Assembly: GCA_038087015.1 (NCBI GenBank)
Contig: JASBNA010000034.1
Span: forward strand, 62,001 to 126,000
Reading direction: 5' to 3'
Length of the DNA: 64,000 nt
Source: Cerrena zonata
Lineage: Eukaryota > Basidiomycota > Agaricomycetes > Polyporales > Cerrenaceae
Shown here: in pieces, positions 11,890-22,225 of the stretch
Layout of the letters: each line of letters opens with the position of its first letter
Position numbering within the stretch: the first letter of the stretch is position 1
The notes under the pieces: model-generated
Told to the model about the DNA's origin: nothing
Database searches by the model: none
Seen by the model: the letters and a program-made list of their open reading frames with translations, nothing else
Made by a program: the position numbers and the translations under genes

Positions 11890-12429
11890 ATAAGGAGCGG
11901 GGAAAGGGGGTAAGGCAATATCCCGCGATGAAATCTAAGAAGGGTATTAAAATGATAGTTAGTTATGATGTAAAAGTTTACTTACCAGCAAAATTGGTAA
12001 AGGCGACGAAGCAGAAACGGATGATATAGCTACCGAAAGGAGAGAGGGTTCCGTCGAAATGTCGTCGAGGTTTCGAAGGATGTGTCGTGTATATCTGGGA
12101 AAGCCGCCGAGCGGATTGACGGTGAAGCTCGAAGTCCGGACGATTCGTAGGATCGGTCTGATTCGTTACCCTACGAGAAACTCGACGAAAAGATCATTGA
12201 GGACTCGGTCGGAGTAGAGATCGTTTCGAGCGGCATCAATGACAAGTCAGAGAGAGGAGATGGGAGGGTCTCCCGATGAGAGCTCGATATCGGATTCCTC
12301 ATTTGGGTTATATGCGGAAGCAGGTGCAGACTTGAGCAGAGGCACCATCGACGGAGTCATAGGTACAGCCGAAACACTGCTATGAAGGATGTATACTGAT
12401 GGCGTCTTACCTCGCGATCAATAGACTCT

Positions 12430-13560
12430 GCGATGCTGAGAACCTCTTCGGTCTTATTGCAATGACACTCCGATGAGGGTCTGAGCCACAGATCTCGCAA
12501 GTGACGTATTCGCTTTCAGTTTCTGTCCAGCCAAGCCCGAGTTTGCCTGCAAGAAAGTCAAAGACATCACTAGGACTGGTATAGAAATAAAGGTTGAATG
12601 ACGCATTAATAAGTCAATTAGGAAGGATAAGGCGTACCTGGTAGGATAATCAGGATGCCCATAGAACCACCACTGTTGGAAAGTATAATTCGTAAGGGGA
12701 GAAACGGCAAGTGTGTGGTAAATACAGGTATGGTCGGTCACACTAAAATCCCACACGCTCGGATGGAAGATAATTAGACGAAGAAACCTCAGAACCAGTC
12801 TACTACAGAAAATGGTCGAACGCACTCACAAGCATCCACTTGAAGATAACAACTGTCAGTCGAGAGACTGCAGGTCTTCGCAGCCACTCTTTTGTGGTAC
12901 ATTTTCCGTTTTTCCGTGCCGTCATGTATCCGAAGGTAGTCATGTAATTTGAATGTACCACGATGACGACGGGGCAGTATTCATACATACTGGGTTATAG
13001 TCATCTCCGGCCGATGTCGCGTCTCTGAGGAGACCTCGGGTTAACTAGAGATAAATGGTAACTGTGAGCTCACATATTTGTAGTTCCCCGTAAATGATGT
13101 CCAAGACACGCTTGACGTGCTCTCGTACATGCCTCCCAGATTCTCGTCCATCTTCGGATCAAAAAAGATCATGTTAACTCGATCTCGAATCGAAGGGTGG
13201 TATATTCTCTTCAGGTCTGAGAGCGACAGTCGCAGTAGGATGAGTCGGTTCCATATGTTTCACGATAATTCTGGCATGACCCACCTCTTGATAGTACAAA
13301 AAACGGATGCGGGCTTTCATTTTGTCAACTTACCTCGTTAGAGACACGTCATGGTTTGGCCACGTACAGCAAGGTGAGATACCTGCACAACAGCACGAGG
13401 TTTGGGAATGTGACATTGCGGACCGACGACCGTGGTATCGGGTGCGATTGAGAACCAGTCGGGTATGTAGTCTGCTAGGTTTTCTGTGAGTAGGGTTGTA
13501 CACTAGAATCCCATTGAAAACGGCAGGAAAGGTTGGCATAGAGTATGGCTGAGATCGTTA
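12430..13560 (-). pseudogene. Unrecognised multi-exon gene, probably decayed
   Basis: Several exon-like blocks follow each other on the minus strand. One gives TLLTENLADYIPDWF and VVGPQCHIPKPRAVVQ (13500-13385). A second gives DLKRIYHPSIRDRVNMIFFD and YESTSSVSWTSFTGNYKY (about 13200-13075). A third gives CPVVIVVHSNYMTTFGYM and CTTKEWLRRPAVSRLTVVIF (12984-12832). A fourth gives LGLGWTETESEYVTCEICGS (about 12545-12480). The amino-acid texture is clearly coding, but I could not join the first two blocks without meeting a stop, and the family is unknown to me. The first two blocks lie in the inner inverted repeat and so are present again, on the plus strand, at 41221-41640; the others exist only in the left arm. 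Confidence 0.4.
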
Positions 13561-13975
13561 GAATCGTCAGAACTGAAGACGAGGATCGAGGATCCAAGAC
13601 GGAGTAACGCTGCTTATTCACGTTGTACAGTGATAAGACTACCTTTCACACACACAATGAATGGTGCCTCATTCCTAGGTCCGGAACTGACTCCGCCGAT
13701 ATACCAAGTGGCAAACCGGACACGCCATTGTCCGCATGCTGTATCAGTAGCAGTGTAAGTCGAGCTATGTATTCCAGGCTGTACTTATTCCTTAGAGACA
13801 GCGGGATACAATCAGGAGAAAAAAGTATTCGGATCTAGGATTGGCAGTCGACAGCAGAGTGAATATCAGTGGTTTCTGCGTTGAGAGAGCTACCACAAGG
13901 TGTGAGGACCGAGGGTTGGGAAGCGGGGACATAGGTGAAGATTGAGGATTGAGGATTGGGGATTGAGAACACCAC
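13019..13975 (+). repeat. Inner block of the inverted arms, left copy (about 957 bp)
   Basis: Nearly identical to the reverse complement of 40743-41701: open frames of 74, 69 and 71 codons inside it are identical in both copies. Outside this block arm identity drops sharply. It carries pieces of the unrecognised minus-strand gene and ends with repeated GAGGATTGAGGATTGGGG words. Confidence 0.85.
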
Positions 13976-14174
13976 GACATCTCTCTCTCTCTCTCCTCGG
14001 CATAGCGCCCGAAGACATTTCAAACTCCGCCGCATTTGTCCACTCTACCAGTTTGATTTTATATAACATTCGTACTAACAAGAACAACTGTAGCTCTAGT
14101 GTTACTCAATTGATCATCGCACTTTTATGATAGATCTAACTACAAGGTGTATCGCATTTGGAGGGATTCCTCCT

Positions 14175-15348
14175 TCAATCCCATAGCTGCACATCACAAT
14201 AGCAACTACTAGTTACCCTATCTGTAGGATCGGAGGAACACCGTGACGTAAGTTTGTGAAGACTGGCGTTGGCTTTGGCGGCAATACGAGCTCTACGTTT
14301 CGAACGATCATGCCGACCACGCCGAGACTTGGTGGGGAAGTTGCATTCCAAGCCCCTGTGCGAACATTGTCTGTTTATTGATTGCGCAATTAACCACGAT
14401 TCCAACTGTCCACAATATTTACTTACTGGCAGGTCCGGCCAGACGAGCTGTGCGCTTGGGGTTTACAACTAATCTTACGTCCGCGACAGTAGAAACATGC
14501 TAAGATAGGTTCCTTCTTTGTAATTGAAGACTGTTTCGTCCCAGGAGGTATAGGGCTCGCTTGCTTTTGTTGTGTCTGATTGTAAGAAGCAGACACTGTA
14601 CCCGACGAGCCAGAGCTATTTCGTTGATTCACGGCGGTAGCTGGCAGACTCTCGGGGATATCGCAAGTATCCCTAGAAATGATGGACAGGGTAAGCGGCA
14701 ATCTGACATATGGGCTGCTCACGGTGCCGCGGGCACCGGAATCAAGATTGATACTGGTAGGGAGTGGGTGAGTAGTTGCAAAGCACGGCCCGTGTCCGAC
14801 GAGGGAGCTTGGGATGGTATCGAAACGTAAAGGGTCCGAAGTCACAGTGGCTAGGGATGGCACACTCGGACGTTTGATGGCTCCTCTACATTCATTATCC
14901 TGTATATATTTGAACGTTAGAAGCATAGACTACGAAGAGATGATTGGACTTACATTCTGTAGACTGAAGACTGAAGAATTAGTAGAACCATTTATCCCAT
15001 AACTTATAATAGCTACAATACGTGTTAAAACTATAAGACGGGTTGCAGAGTATAATTGCACTTACCTTGATTATCGAGAGGACTTGAAACAAGTGCCAGT
15101 GGGACCTTAGCTTTGGTACTGAGATTACATGCTAGCACATCTTGTAAGCGAAAACCTTTCAACGTGTTTCAACAAGGTGCATAGAAGTACGTACCGTACA
15201 TGTTTCTCCCGAGGGCGAACGCAAGACTGGAATCCGAAGAGATGTTGAAATCGGTGTAAGAGGGAGTTGACAGTTCGTCGCCATCAGCATACGGATAGGA
15301 AGCAGTTCGGGATGGACCGTCACACGGAGGAAAATGGTGGAGGTTCAT
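14175..15348 (-). CDS. Zn(II)2Cys6 zinc-cluster protein
   Basis: The spliced product has a binuclear zinc cluster near its C-terminus: ACFYCRGRKISC, a short loop, then TCQQCSHRGLECNFP, i.e. C-x2-C-x6-C ... C-x2-C-x6-C, followed by the basic SRRGRHDRSKRRAR. Such domains bind DNA in fungal transcription factors. The start is MNLHHFPPCDGPSRTASYPY at 15348; GTG and upstream frames are less likely. The exon order includes a second exon with VPLALVSSPLDNQ (about 15135-15070) and, to keep phase, a 17-nt microexon at about 14970 encoding VFSLQN. The exon of 14900-14433 holds the first half of the cluster and the exon of 14373-14175 the second half. No fungal-specific transcription factor domain follows, so it is short for a classical regulator. 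It lies just inside the left arm and looks intact. Confidence 0.75.
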
Positions 15349-15588
15349 GTTGGGACAATGAGCAAGATGGAGTGCAATAAGCACGATTATATGCCTATAT
15401 CTATATCTATATCATGGCAACTGGTCGGCGTTAGAGTTGTCTTTCTTATGTCTGATTTTACGTCTGATGGATACCTTGCGAGCTTAGACTATTTATGGAA
15501 GTAACATCCCCGCCCCCAAGTCGGTCCAAAGTCAGGTTGCAATATAAATTTTACATAACGTACAATACAGCCTGGAAGTAGTAACACT
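15349..15588. other. Short intergenic stretch
   Basis: About 240 bp with a CTATAT repeat (15393-15415, ATATCTATATCTATATC) that may serve as the AT-rich promoter of the zinc-cluster gene. Nothing else is seen. Confidence 0.35.
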
Positions 15589-17473
15589 CTACTGATAGTC
15601 ATCCATGTCCTCCACCAGTACCCAGAACATATGCCACCAGTTTGTCAGCTGATTGAAAAATAGCCTGAAAGCCCGCATATAAAGTCGCATCGCCGCCGCC
15701 AACTTCGAGTTCTGGAAGTGTTGGCAGATGTTTCCAAACTCGGCAAGAATTGTATTCATTGTAGTCCCCGTGATACGCAAAACGCGATCAGAAAAAGATA
15801 AGAAAGCGGGAGCGAGGTTAGGCGTGAATAGGTACTGTGATTTCGATTGTATACTCAATAACATGACGCTATGTGAGAAGCCGATGACTCACCGATGAGA
15901 GATTAAATAAATAGATTGAACACAAAACACACGTCACTACTCCCACCATAATGCTGGAATGGCGTTTCATGACCGGTGTCGTTGTGGTCTCGGGTCGTAT
16001 TTTCTCGTTGGAAGAAAAGGAGGGCTTTGGAGAAAGAGCAATGCTGACCGAGGGATTTGGTATATACTGTGATGGTGACGCCTCTGATTTGGATGACTTG
16101 GATTCATGTTCATCTTGAAAAGACAATCCTGAGTTTGAAGGACCGGCATCGTCATCAGGGTCTGCACTCGAGATAGATCGCCAGATCCATACGGTACTAT
16201 CCGCGCCCGAAGAAGATCCAGTAGCAATGATACTCTTCGTCGCCGTCTGGTGATATGCCTGGAAGAGTTGGTATGTGGACATCAGTACTACGGCCTGAAT
16301 TTGCGCAGCGCAATGAAATATACATACTAAGCTTTGTATTACGAGAGCTTATAATACCGCATGAGAACAATGCTTATATGTTAAAGTGAGATTATTCTTA
16401 CCATCATGTGACAAGTAATAGAATCTCCTATCCTCTTCCTCTCTGGCACTCGTAATACACACTCTCCCCGTGGGACTACCAAGGAGAAGGTCTTCGCTGT
16501 GATGAATAAAGCGAACGGGGAGAGCCACATTATTATCGTTTTTTCTTTCGATGTTCCAATATTCAAAGTCATACGGAGTGAACTTGTAGACAGTGAAACC
16601 GTCGTAAAGATTGCTAAACGCAACTTGGTTTAGCTTTTCCGAATAGTCAGAGTACGCTCTACATCGAATGCACACAGAGAGTAAGAATTTGTCATAGAAG
16701 TCGAATCAGCACTCACATGTGTGTCTCTACAGGCAGAACCCAGTTTGCCGAGTGCCTATCCGAAAGGTTGTAGGAGCTAGAGATTGGTTTAGTCTTTAAT
16801 TGCTCAGCGTTCAAAAGTGGTCATTAACTTACACAAATCCGTGACGTAGATAACAGATTATAATGGTACGGCCTGGTCGCGCCCAATGTACCGCACGAGG
16901 TTCTATATGACGTTCTATTTTCCATGTGGGGCGAGGAACCACGAACGCGGTCTGCCAAACGTCTGCGAAAAAATTGTTAGTTGAAGCACCATGCCCCATA
17001 CGGATTAAGAAACAAACCCCGACGAAGTTGGCTCAGAACGAATACGTCCACGCAAGTGGATACAGCCAGAAACTTCTCATGTGTTGGACTTTCTGAGTAT
17101 GAGAGATGTGCCACGGGTCCTTCAAAATCTACAGAAATTTGAATTGTCTTTATTTTGCTAAGACCCTGTTGCGCCATGGGTTAGAGAGTATTTCCGGGTC
17201 CCAATGTACAGAGTTTCCTACCTTCAGAATCTCAAGGGTTCCATCTTGATATCCAATAATCAAGGAGGGAGACTCGGAACCACACCAAAGCAAAGCAGTG
17301 ATAGCGGAGTGTCGTTTGAAATGTCGATGACATTTCATGGATGAAACCTCGGTGATTATGAGAGTACCATCTTCAGTACCGGTAGCGAGGAAAGCACCGT
17401 CAGGAGAGAACTCCAGTTGACTGATAGAGTCCGTAAAGTCTCGAATTATAGTCGTACACCTATACTGGGTCAT
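15589..17473 (-). CDS. WD40-repeat protein with C-terminal membrane segment
   Basis: The first exon starts MTQYRCTTIIRDFTDSISQL at 17473 and shows WD40 texture: LEFSPDGAFLATGTEDGTLIIT, HFKRHSAITALLWCGSES and LIIGYQDGTLEILK. Later exons keep the pattern (AHLSYSESPTHEKFLAVSTC, AVHWARPGRTIIICYLRHGF, IHHSEDLLLGSPTGRVCITS, KSIIATGSSSGADSTVWIWRS), enough for a single seven-blade propeller with weak blades. After a Ser/Pro-rich linker comes one clear hydrophobic helix (SIMVGVVTCVLCSIYLF), and the last exon ends in FWVLVEDMDDYQ at 15589. About eight introns have good GT..AG sites, and no premature stop was found. The role is unknown; WD40 proteins are usually scaffolds. A short upstream exon starting MVTRTRSRR near 17600 is possible. 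It lies between the TNP2 and zinc-cluster genes on the same strand. Confidence 0.65.
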
Positions 17474-17750
17474 GGCGCAACAAGGATGAGTAGAACAAAG
17501 AAATCACTACACGTGTTGAAAGGGACTGACATCCAGCTCACCGCGTATTTCACAGTTAGTGACTTACTCCTTCGCGATCGAGTCCTTGTCACCATCTTGA
17601 CGGCAGGTTAGTGTATGGATTTCTCGGAGAAGGCCGAAATCACAAAAACATTATATCACAGCTCGGGCAAAGACGAAAAACATGTGGAAATTCTGACGAT
17701 CGTCCCAACAGATGCGGTAGGTAACATTAACTAGACTTCGAGCCTCTGTC

Positions 17751-20700
17751 TCAACGAATTCGAACCGCTACTGTCACTCTCCAGTGTTCTCCGAAGCTAT
17801 AGTGGTGACGATGCGCAGGAGCTAGAAATACGGTATTAGAGATAAGATATTGGGGAGCGATGATGTGATACATACACGATCCAACGGCAAGATGTGTACG
17901 AAAACCCTTCCGTTTGGCGCTTCGTAGGGGGTTCGAGCAAAGTGACAAAGAACCTCGTGTGGAGAAACAATGTCGATCGAGTCTTCGTAGACATCGTCAC
18001 AAAGGAACCCCCCGTCCTTACCGTATTTACGAAAGATGTCATGATTTGCATCTGCTCCGTGGAGTGAACGAAGACGGCGAATGGCCAAAAAAGTCTCTTC
18101 GATATGACTTCCATTGTCCGTTGGGCGTCGGTGCAGAAATATATGAGCAATACGTCCCGCAAGTAATGTACCATCATTGGGGTTCCTAAAGTCAGAATAA
18201 ACAACGTTACTATCCTTCAATGATTTGTTTTCAGGTCTGAAGCTAACACCGCCAATCTTGACCAGTTCGCACTGTGTACAAGACCTATGGAGTGTTAGCT
18301 GCACTTGATGCCAGGTGCGCTGCTGTTCATCGACATAGAGTAGGTCTCCGGCTTGCCGTCCATGATTTAGGCGGCGAAGGAGGGAGTCGAATACTGGAGA
18401 TTCCATTGTCTTCACATTCGGTGGGTCTGATGCTACTCCCTGTCCTGCCTGATGTTCGTTCAAGCTCATGGCATCGTGTATACGAGTACCTCGAGGATCT
18501 TCATTCATCAAGTGAGCGAAGAAATCCATGGCCTCTCCCATTGCGCCGTTTATCTCGGGGTGCCGTATCATTGCACGTAGGTTTGCTGCTCGACAAAGGG
18601 TTGTCATGAACGTCTTCTCCATTTCACCTACAAACTCTGTAAATACGTATGTATGGCCACAATTCGTCGAGAGCTTACCAAACCATTTGTTTGTGTTCAT
18701 ACTCTGTAAAAGATAATTAAACCTTTCAAAGGCATATGCCCTCCATGAATGGACAGGTCCAAATTTACGCAGGAAATCAGCAAGGTGGATGGCGAGGTGA
18801 TGATTTGGCTTAATCTTAGCATGTGTGTAGAGTTCCTTTATGCCATGCAAGTAGGAAAGTATCGCCTCTTCGTATGCCGTAATTTCAGATTCGGAGATAC
18901 GGAGTGAACCTGCGATATTCACAACACGAATGAGTTGCATGAAGTTGTCCAACATTTGCTTCTTTCGCTCGCCGTCCCCCAAACCGCCCCATAGCCTAAT
19001 CAAAGTAAATGATAGGTGAACAGTAGACACCACTCGCCACTCGTCTGCGCTAAGCTTGCCCCCAGAGGTACTACCAAAGCTTGCCGGAGCTGGTTGGAGC
19101 CAGCTAGGCAGCTGAACGGATGCCATATCCTTGTGGACCTCATTAAGGACATTTTGACCGAGGACACTTTGGGCAGTTTCTTTACTTTTCTAGAAGATAG
19201 AAGAAGGTTTTCTAAGACCAGTGAACTTAAGAGAAAACCTTCGAATCGTTACCTCGGGTACGACCACATTTGTCGGCTGGCAAGTATAGAATTTATTATG
19301 ACATGACGCGACACAGATATTTTTCTATGTTGCTTACCAGGTCGATTAACCTTCGGACGAGCTGATCCTTATTCCCTTCGACAGAAAGTCCGTGGGCTCG
19401 ACATAACTCCTCATAGACCGCTTTCCGATACTTGGAAATCGTTGATTGTGCGCGGCCGGCTCGTATCATACGTTGTACATCAAGGGCGTCTGCTGACAGA
19501 GTGTTTAGTTGGTCGGGGATGACAGGATCGGGTGTCTCTGGGGGTGGATTTGCGGTTTTCTGAGAGGATAGAATGAGTTTTATCTTACTAAACAAGTAAT
19601 AATAACGACATACCCAGGCAAGAAGTGCATTCACCATGACCTTCTTATTCTTGCGTTGGCGGAGTCCAATATCCTTCTCTGCGCAAAGATGCCAGAGGAC
19701 AGCGGAAGTTAACGCCAACAATTTGGTTCGGTCTCCATCTGCAAAAACATCCCTTCCAGCTCTCATCATATCTTGACTCGGGGTAGATGGAACTTTATTG
19801 AAGGGAGCAGTGTATCCATCACTGTCAGTTGCCTTTACATTGACGCCCCAGATACTTCGAAGGTGATTTTGTAGCAGTCCGAGGTAGTGGTTATGCATGG
19901 AATCGATAGTGGTGAATTCAATAGGGTTCCAATAGGGGAGATTCAGCAAAGCGGACCACCGAACGCCATACCGATCGAAAATGTTCTGGCGTGACCTACC
20001 ATCTGACGCCTCTTTCCAAGCTTTAGCTCCTTCAAGGTGCGTCTCCAGTGTCCGTGGCGGCCACTGTGTCCTGTCGAATTCTTCAATTTGTTCAAGCTTC
20101 AGGTAACAATAGCTACAAAAGTACGTATGGCCCACAGACGGAAAACCGGCGATTTGACGAGCAGCTGGGAGATCTGATACAAGCGGTATGAGGGCTCCAT
20201 TGACATGACGTCCCTCGGGATGGTTGCCAGTACGGGTGAATTGAACTCCAGGTACCCAGAATGGCGTAAGTTCCTTCACTAGGATGTCAAGGAAGGGGTT
20301 CATTTGATCTAAGCTTGGCTTGTTCGGTCCAGGCACTACACCGACGAGATATATATTCTCCGGAAGGTAGCGAATGTCTGGAGGTAGGTTCAGGCATACC
20401 ATATAAATACCAGTAGATGTTGCCTTCTTCTTAGCCTGGATGTTACGGTAAGAATTGAATCCATCTACCCCTAGCGCAAACACGAGGCGAAGACCTTCAT
20501 CGTCTCGACGCACTTCAAGAAATAACGTTCGTTTGTCCGGTCCACGGAACGTCCGGAAGGTCGAGCCGCCCCATATGTCACTGATGTAGCCATCATCAGA
20601 CGCCCCTCCGGGTTGCGAGTCGAGGTTACTGTCGATCTCGGGGCGTGATAGGAATCGTGCCATCCATGCTTTCAGATCTTGGTGAACGTAACAACGAACA

Positions 20701-21822
20701 GCGGTTTTGTGCTCTGCCCCTCGTATGACGCGAGTTCGAAATAGGGGGACATTGCATTCCCCTTTCTCAACATCCACATAATTGCAGATATCTGGAGCTT
20801 CTTCAAGTGGGTACAGCGCAAAGCATCGTGGGCAGCAAACATAAGAGTGGATGACCGGGTCCAGGCGATAGCGTCTAATAAGGGTTGTGACATCGATGGA
20901 GATATCCTCCCACACTCTGGTTTGGAGTGTTTGCCCGCCAGAGAAGATCATAGCGAATCGCAGGATCGTTCGTAACGCGACAAGCAAAAAGTTTGTGGGA
21001 CGTCTTGCCAAACCAAAGATGAGGGAAAGGATCAAGGCAAGTAAATGACATGCGTTCATCAGAGCCGCTCGAGGCGAACTAAAATCGAACACTTTCTCAA
21101 AGTACTTCCCTGCGCGCCAGTTATAAATAATCTTCCAAAGTAAGGAAGAGATTCTGACCTGTGTCGACAATAATGAAACCTGGAGTAGACTCAACGCGCC
21201 GATTTGAATAGTGTTGCCTGTTCCACTCAACCTCCTTGGCCATGTCTAGGTCCTCCAAGGCCTGGGCAACATCCGTGAGCAGGCGGCTGTGAAGAGCGGT
21301 ATGTGTGTGAAGCTCTTCTGAAACAGTTCCCATTCGGTTGAGGGTGACAAGGATGATGAACGCCCTGTTCTCAAATCTGAGAAAGGGGGTGTTATCTTCT
21401 GAACTCATGTTCAGTGCTGAATCCCCGTTGTTGGTGGTCTCTATAGAACTATAATCAGTGCGTGGGTACGAATGAGTGGCGATGTATTCAGGGGAGTGTT
21501 TAAAGGTGAGGGTGGAGACGATTGGAAAGCAAGGTCGCAGCTGGCTGAATTCTGTCCTTAACATCTTGAGATCGCGGAGATGCTGCAAGTCGTTCGATGA
21601 TATATTTGGAATCGAGTTGTGCGTAAGGTTTCCACCCATAGCCGACAGTGGGTCTTGCTCTGGAAGGTCAACATCCATGCGAAACGGATCTTGACTTGAA
21701 AGCATGAAGGTACGATATGCGATTGATGCGGCTGTATCGTCCTCTTGTTCGATCTCAGCCATGAGGTGTCGATAATGTCGCGCAATTTCGAGATTGCGAC
21801 GGTCCATATTACTGTAAGACAT
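17751..21822 (-). CDS. TNP2-type CACTA transposase, intact, with SAP-like motif
   Basis: This protein of about 1,250 residues should catalyse excision and insertion of the element. The N-terminal exon starts MSYSNMDRRNLEIARHYRHL at 21822. The core has the features of fungal TNP2 proteins: a zinc-ribbon-like CCPRCFALYP plus CNVPL, then LRLVFALGVDGFNSYRNIQA, MVCLNLPPDIRYLPENIYLV, HVNGALIPLVSDLPAARQIA, YFCSYCYLKLEQIEEFD, RYGVRWSALLNLPYWNP and FTTIDSMHNHYLGLL. The downstream domain begins LPSWLQPAPASFGS, then GKLSADEWR, FGPVHSWRAYAFERFNYLLQ and DPRGTRIHD. Between them, near 19430-19330, lies AVYEELCRAHGLSVEGNKDQ followed by LVRRLIDL, matching a SAP DNA-binding motif. The C-terminus (HHYSFGEHWRVTVAVRIR) comes from a small last exon ending at 17751. 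No stop or frameshift was found. ORF2-A lies directly upstream on the same strand. Confidence 0.85.
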
Positions 21823-22225
21823 AAATACTTGTACTCACTATCCAGAATTCAAAATACGAACTCACGAGAAGAGTTGGATCTCAAATTCTCAATCGACCGG
21901 AACTAAGAATGAGACAGGTCAAAGGACCGCTGATCAGCGAAGATAACAGAGGTAAACAGACGAAGGTACAGCGCTCACATATGACAAAACAGGCAGTGGA
22001 CAACGCTCACAAAACTGCTGAAGTAATAATTGGCTGGAACCGCATAATAGACAAGGTGGGAACTTGCGGCTGGCAGTGGCAATCCCACCACCCAGTGGTG
22101 CTGAACGTTACACAGTGAGGAAAATCAAAATCAAACTTGCTGGAGTGTGAACATTTATTGCAATTATCTGTGTGAGTATTTTACGCGAGTCATTACCTAT
22201 TATGCCCGTACCAAACCTCGTCAAA
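21823..22225. other. Spacer between ORF2-A and the TNP2 gene
   Basis: About 400 bp between the stop of ORF2-A (22226) and the start of TNP2 (21822). It presumably holds the TNP2 promoter. A pair of CACCACCCAGTGGTG-like words (22085-22099) forms a short imperfect palindrome. Confidence 0.35.

Noticed and set aside
9016..13975. Reading the two inverted arms as LTRs of a retroelement
   Set aside because: They are inverted, not direct, and no reverse transcriptase, integrase or primer-binding site was seen anywhere in the window.
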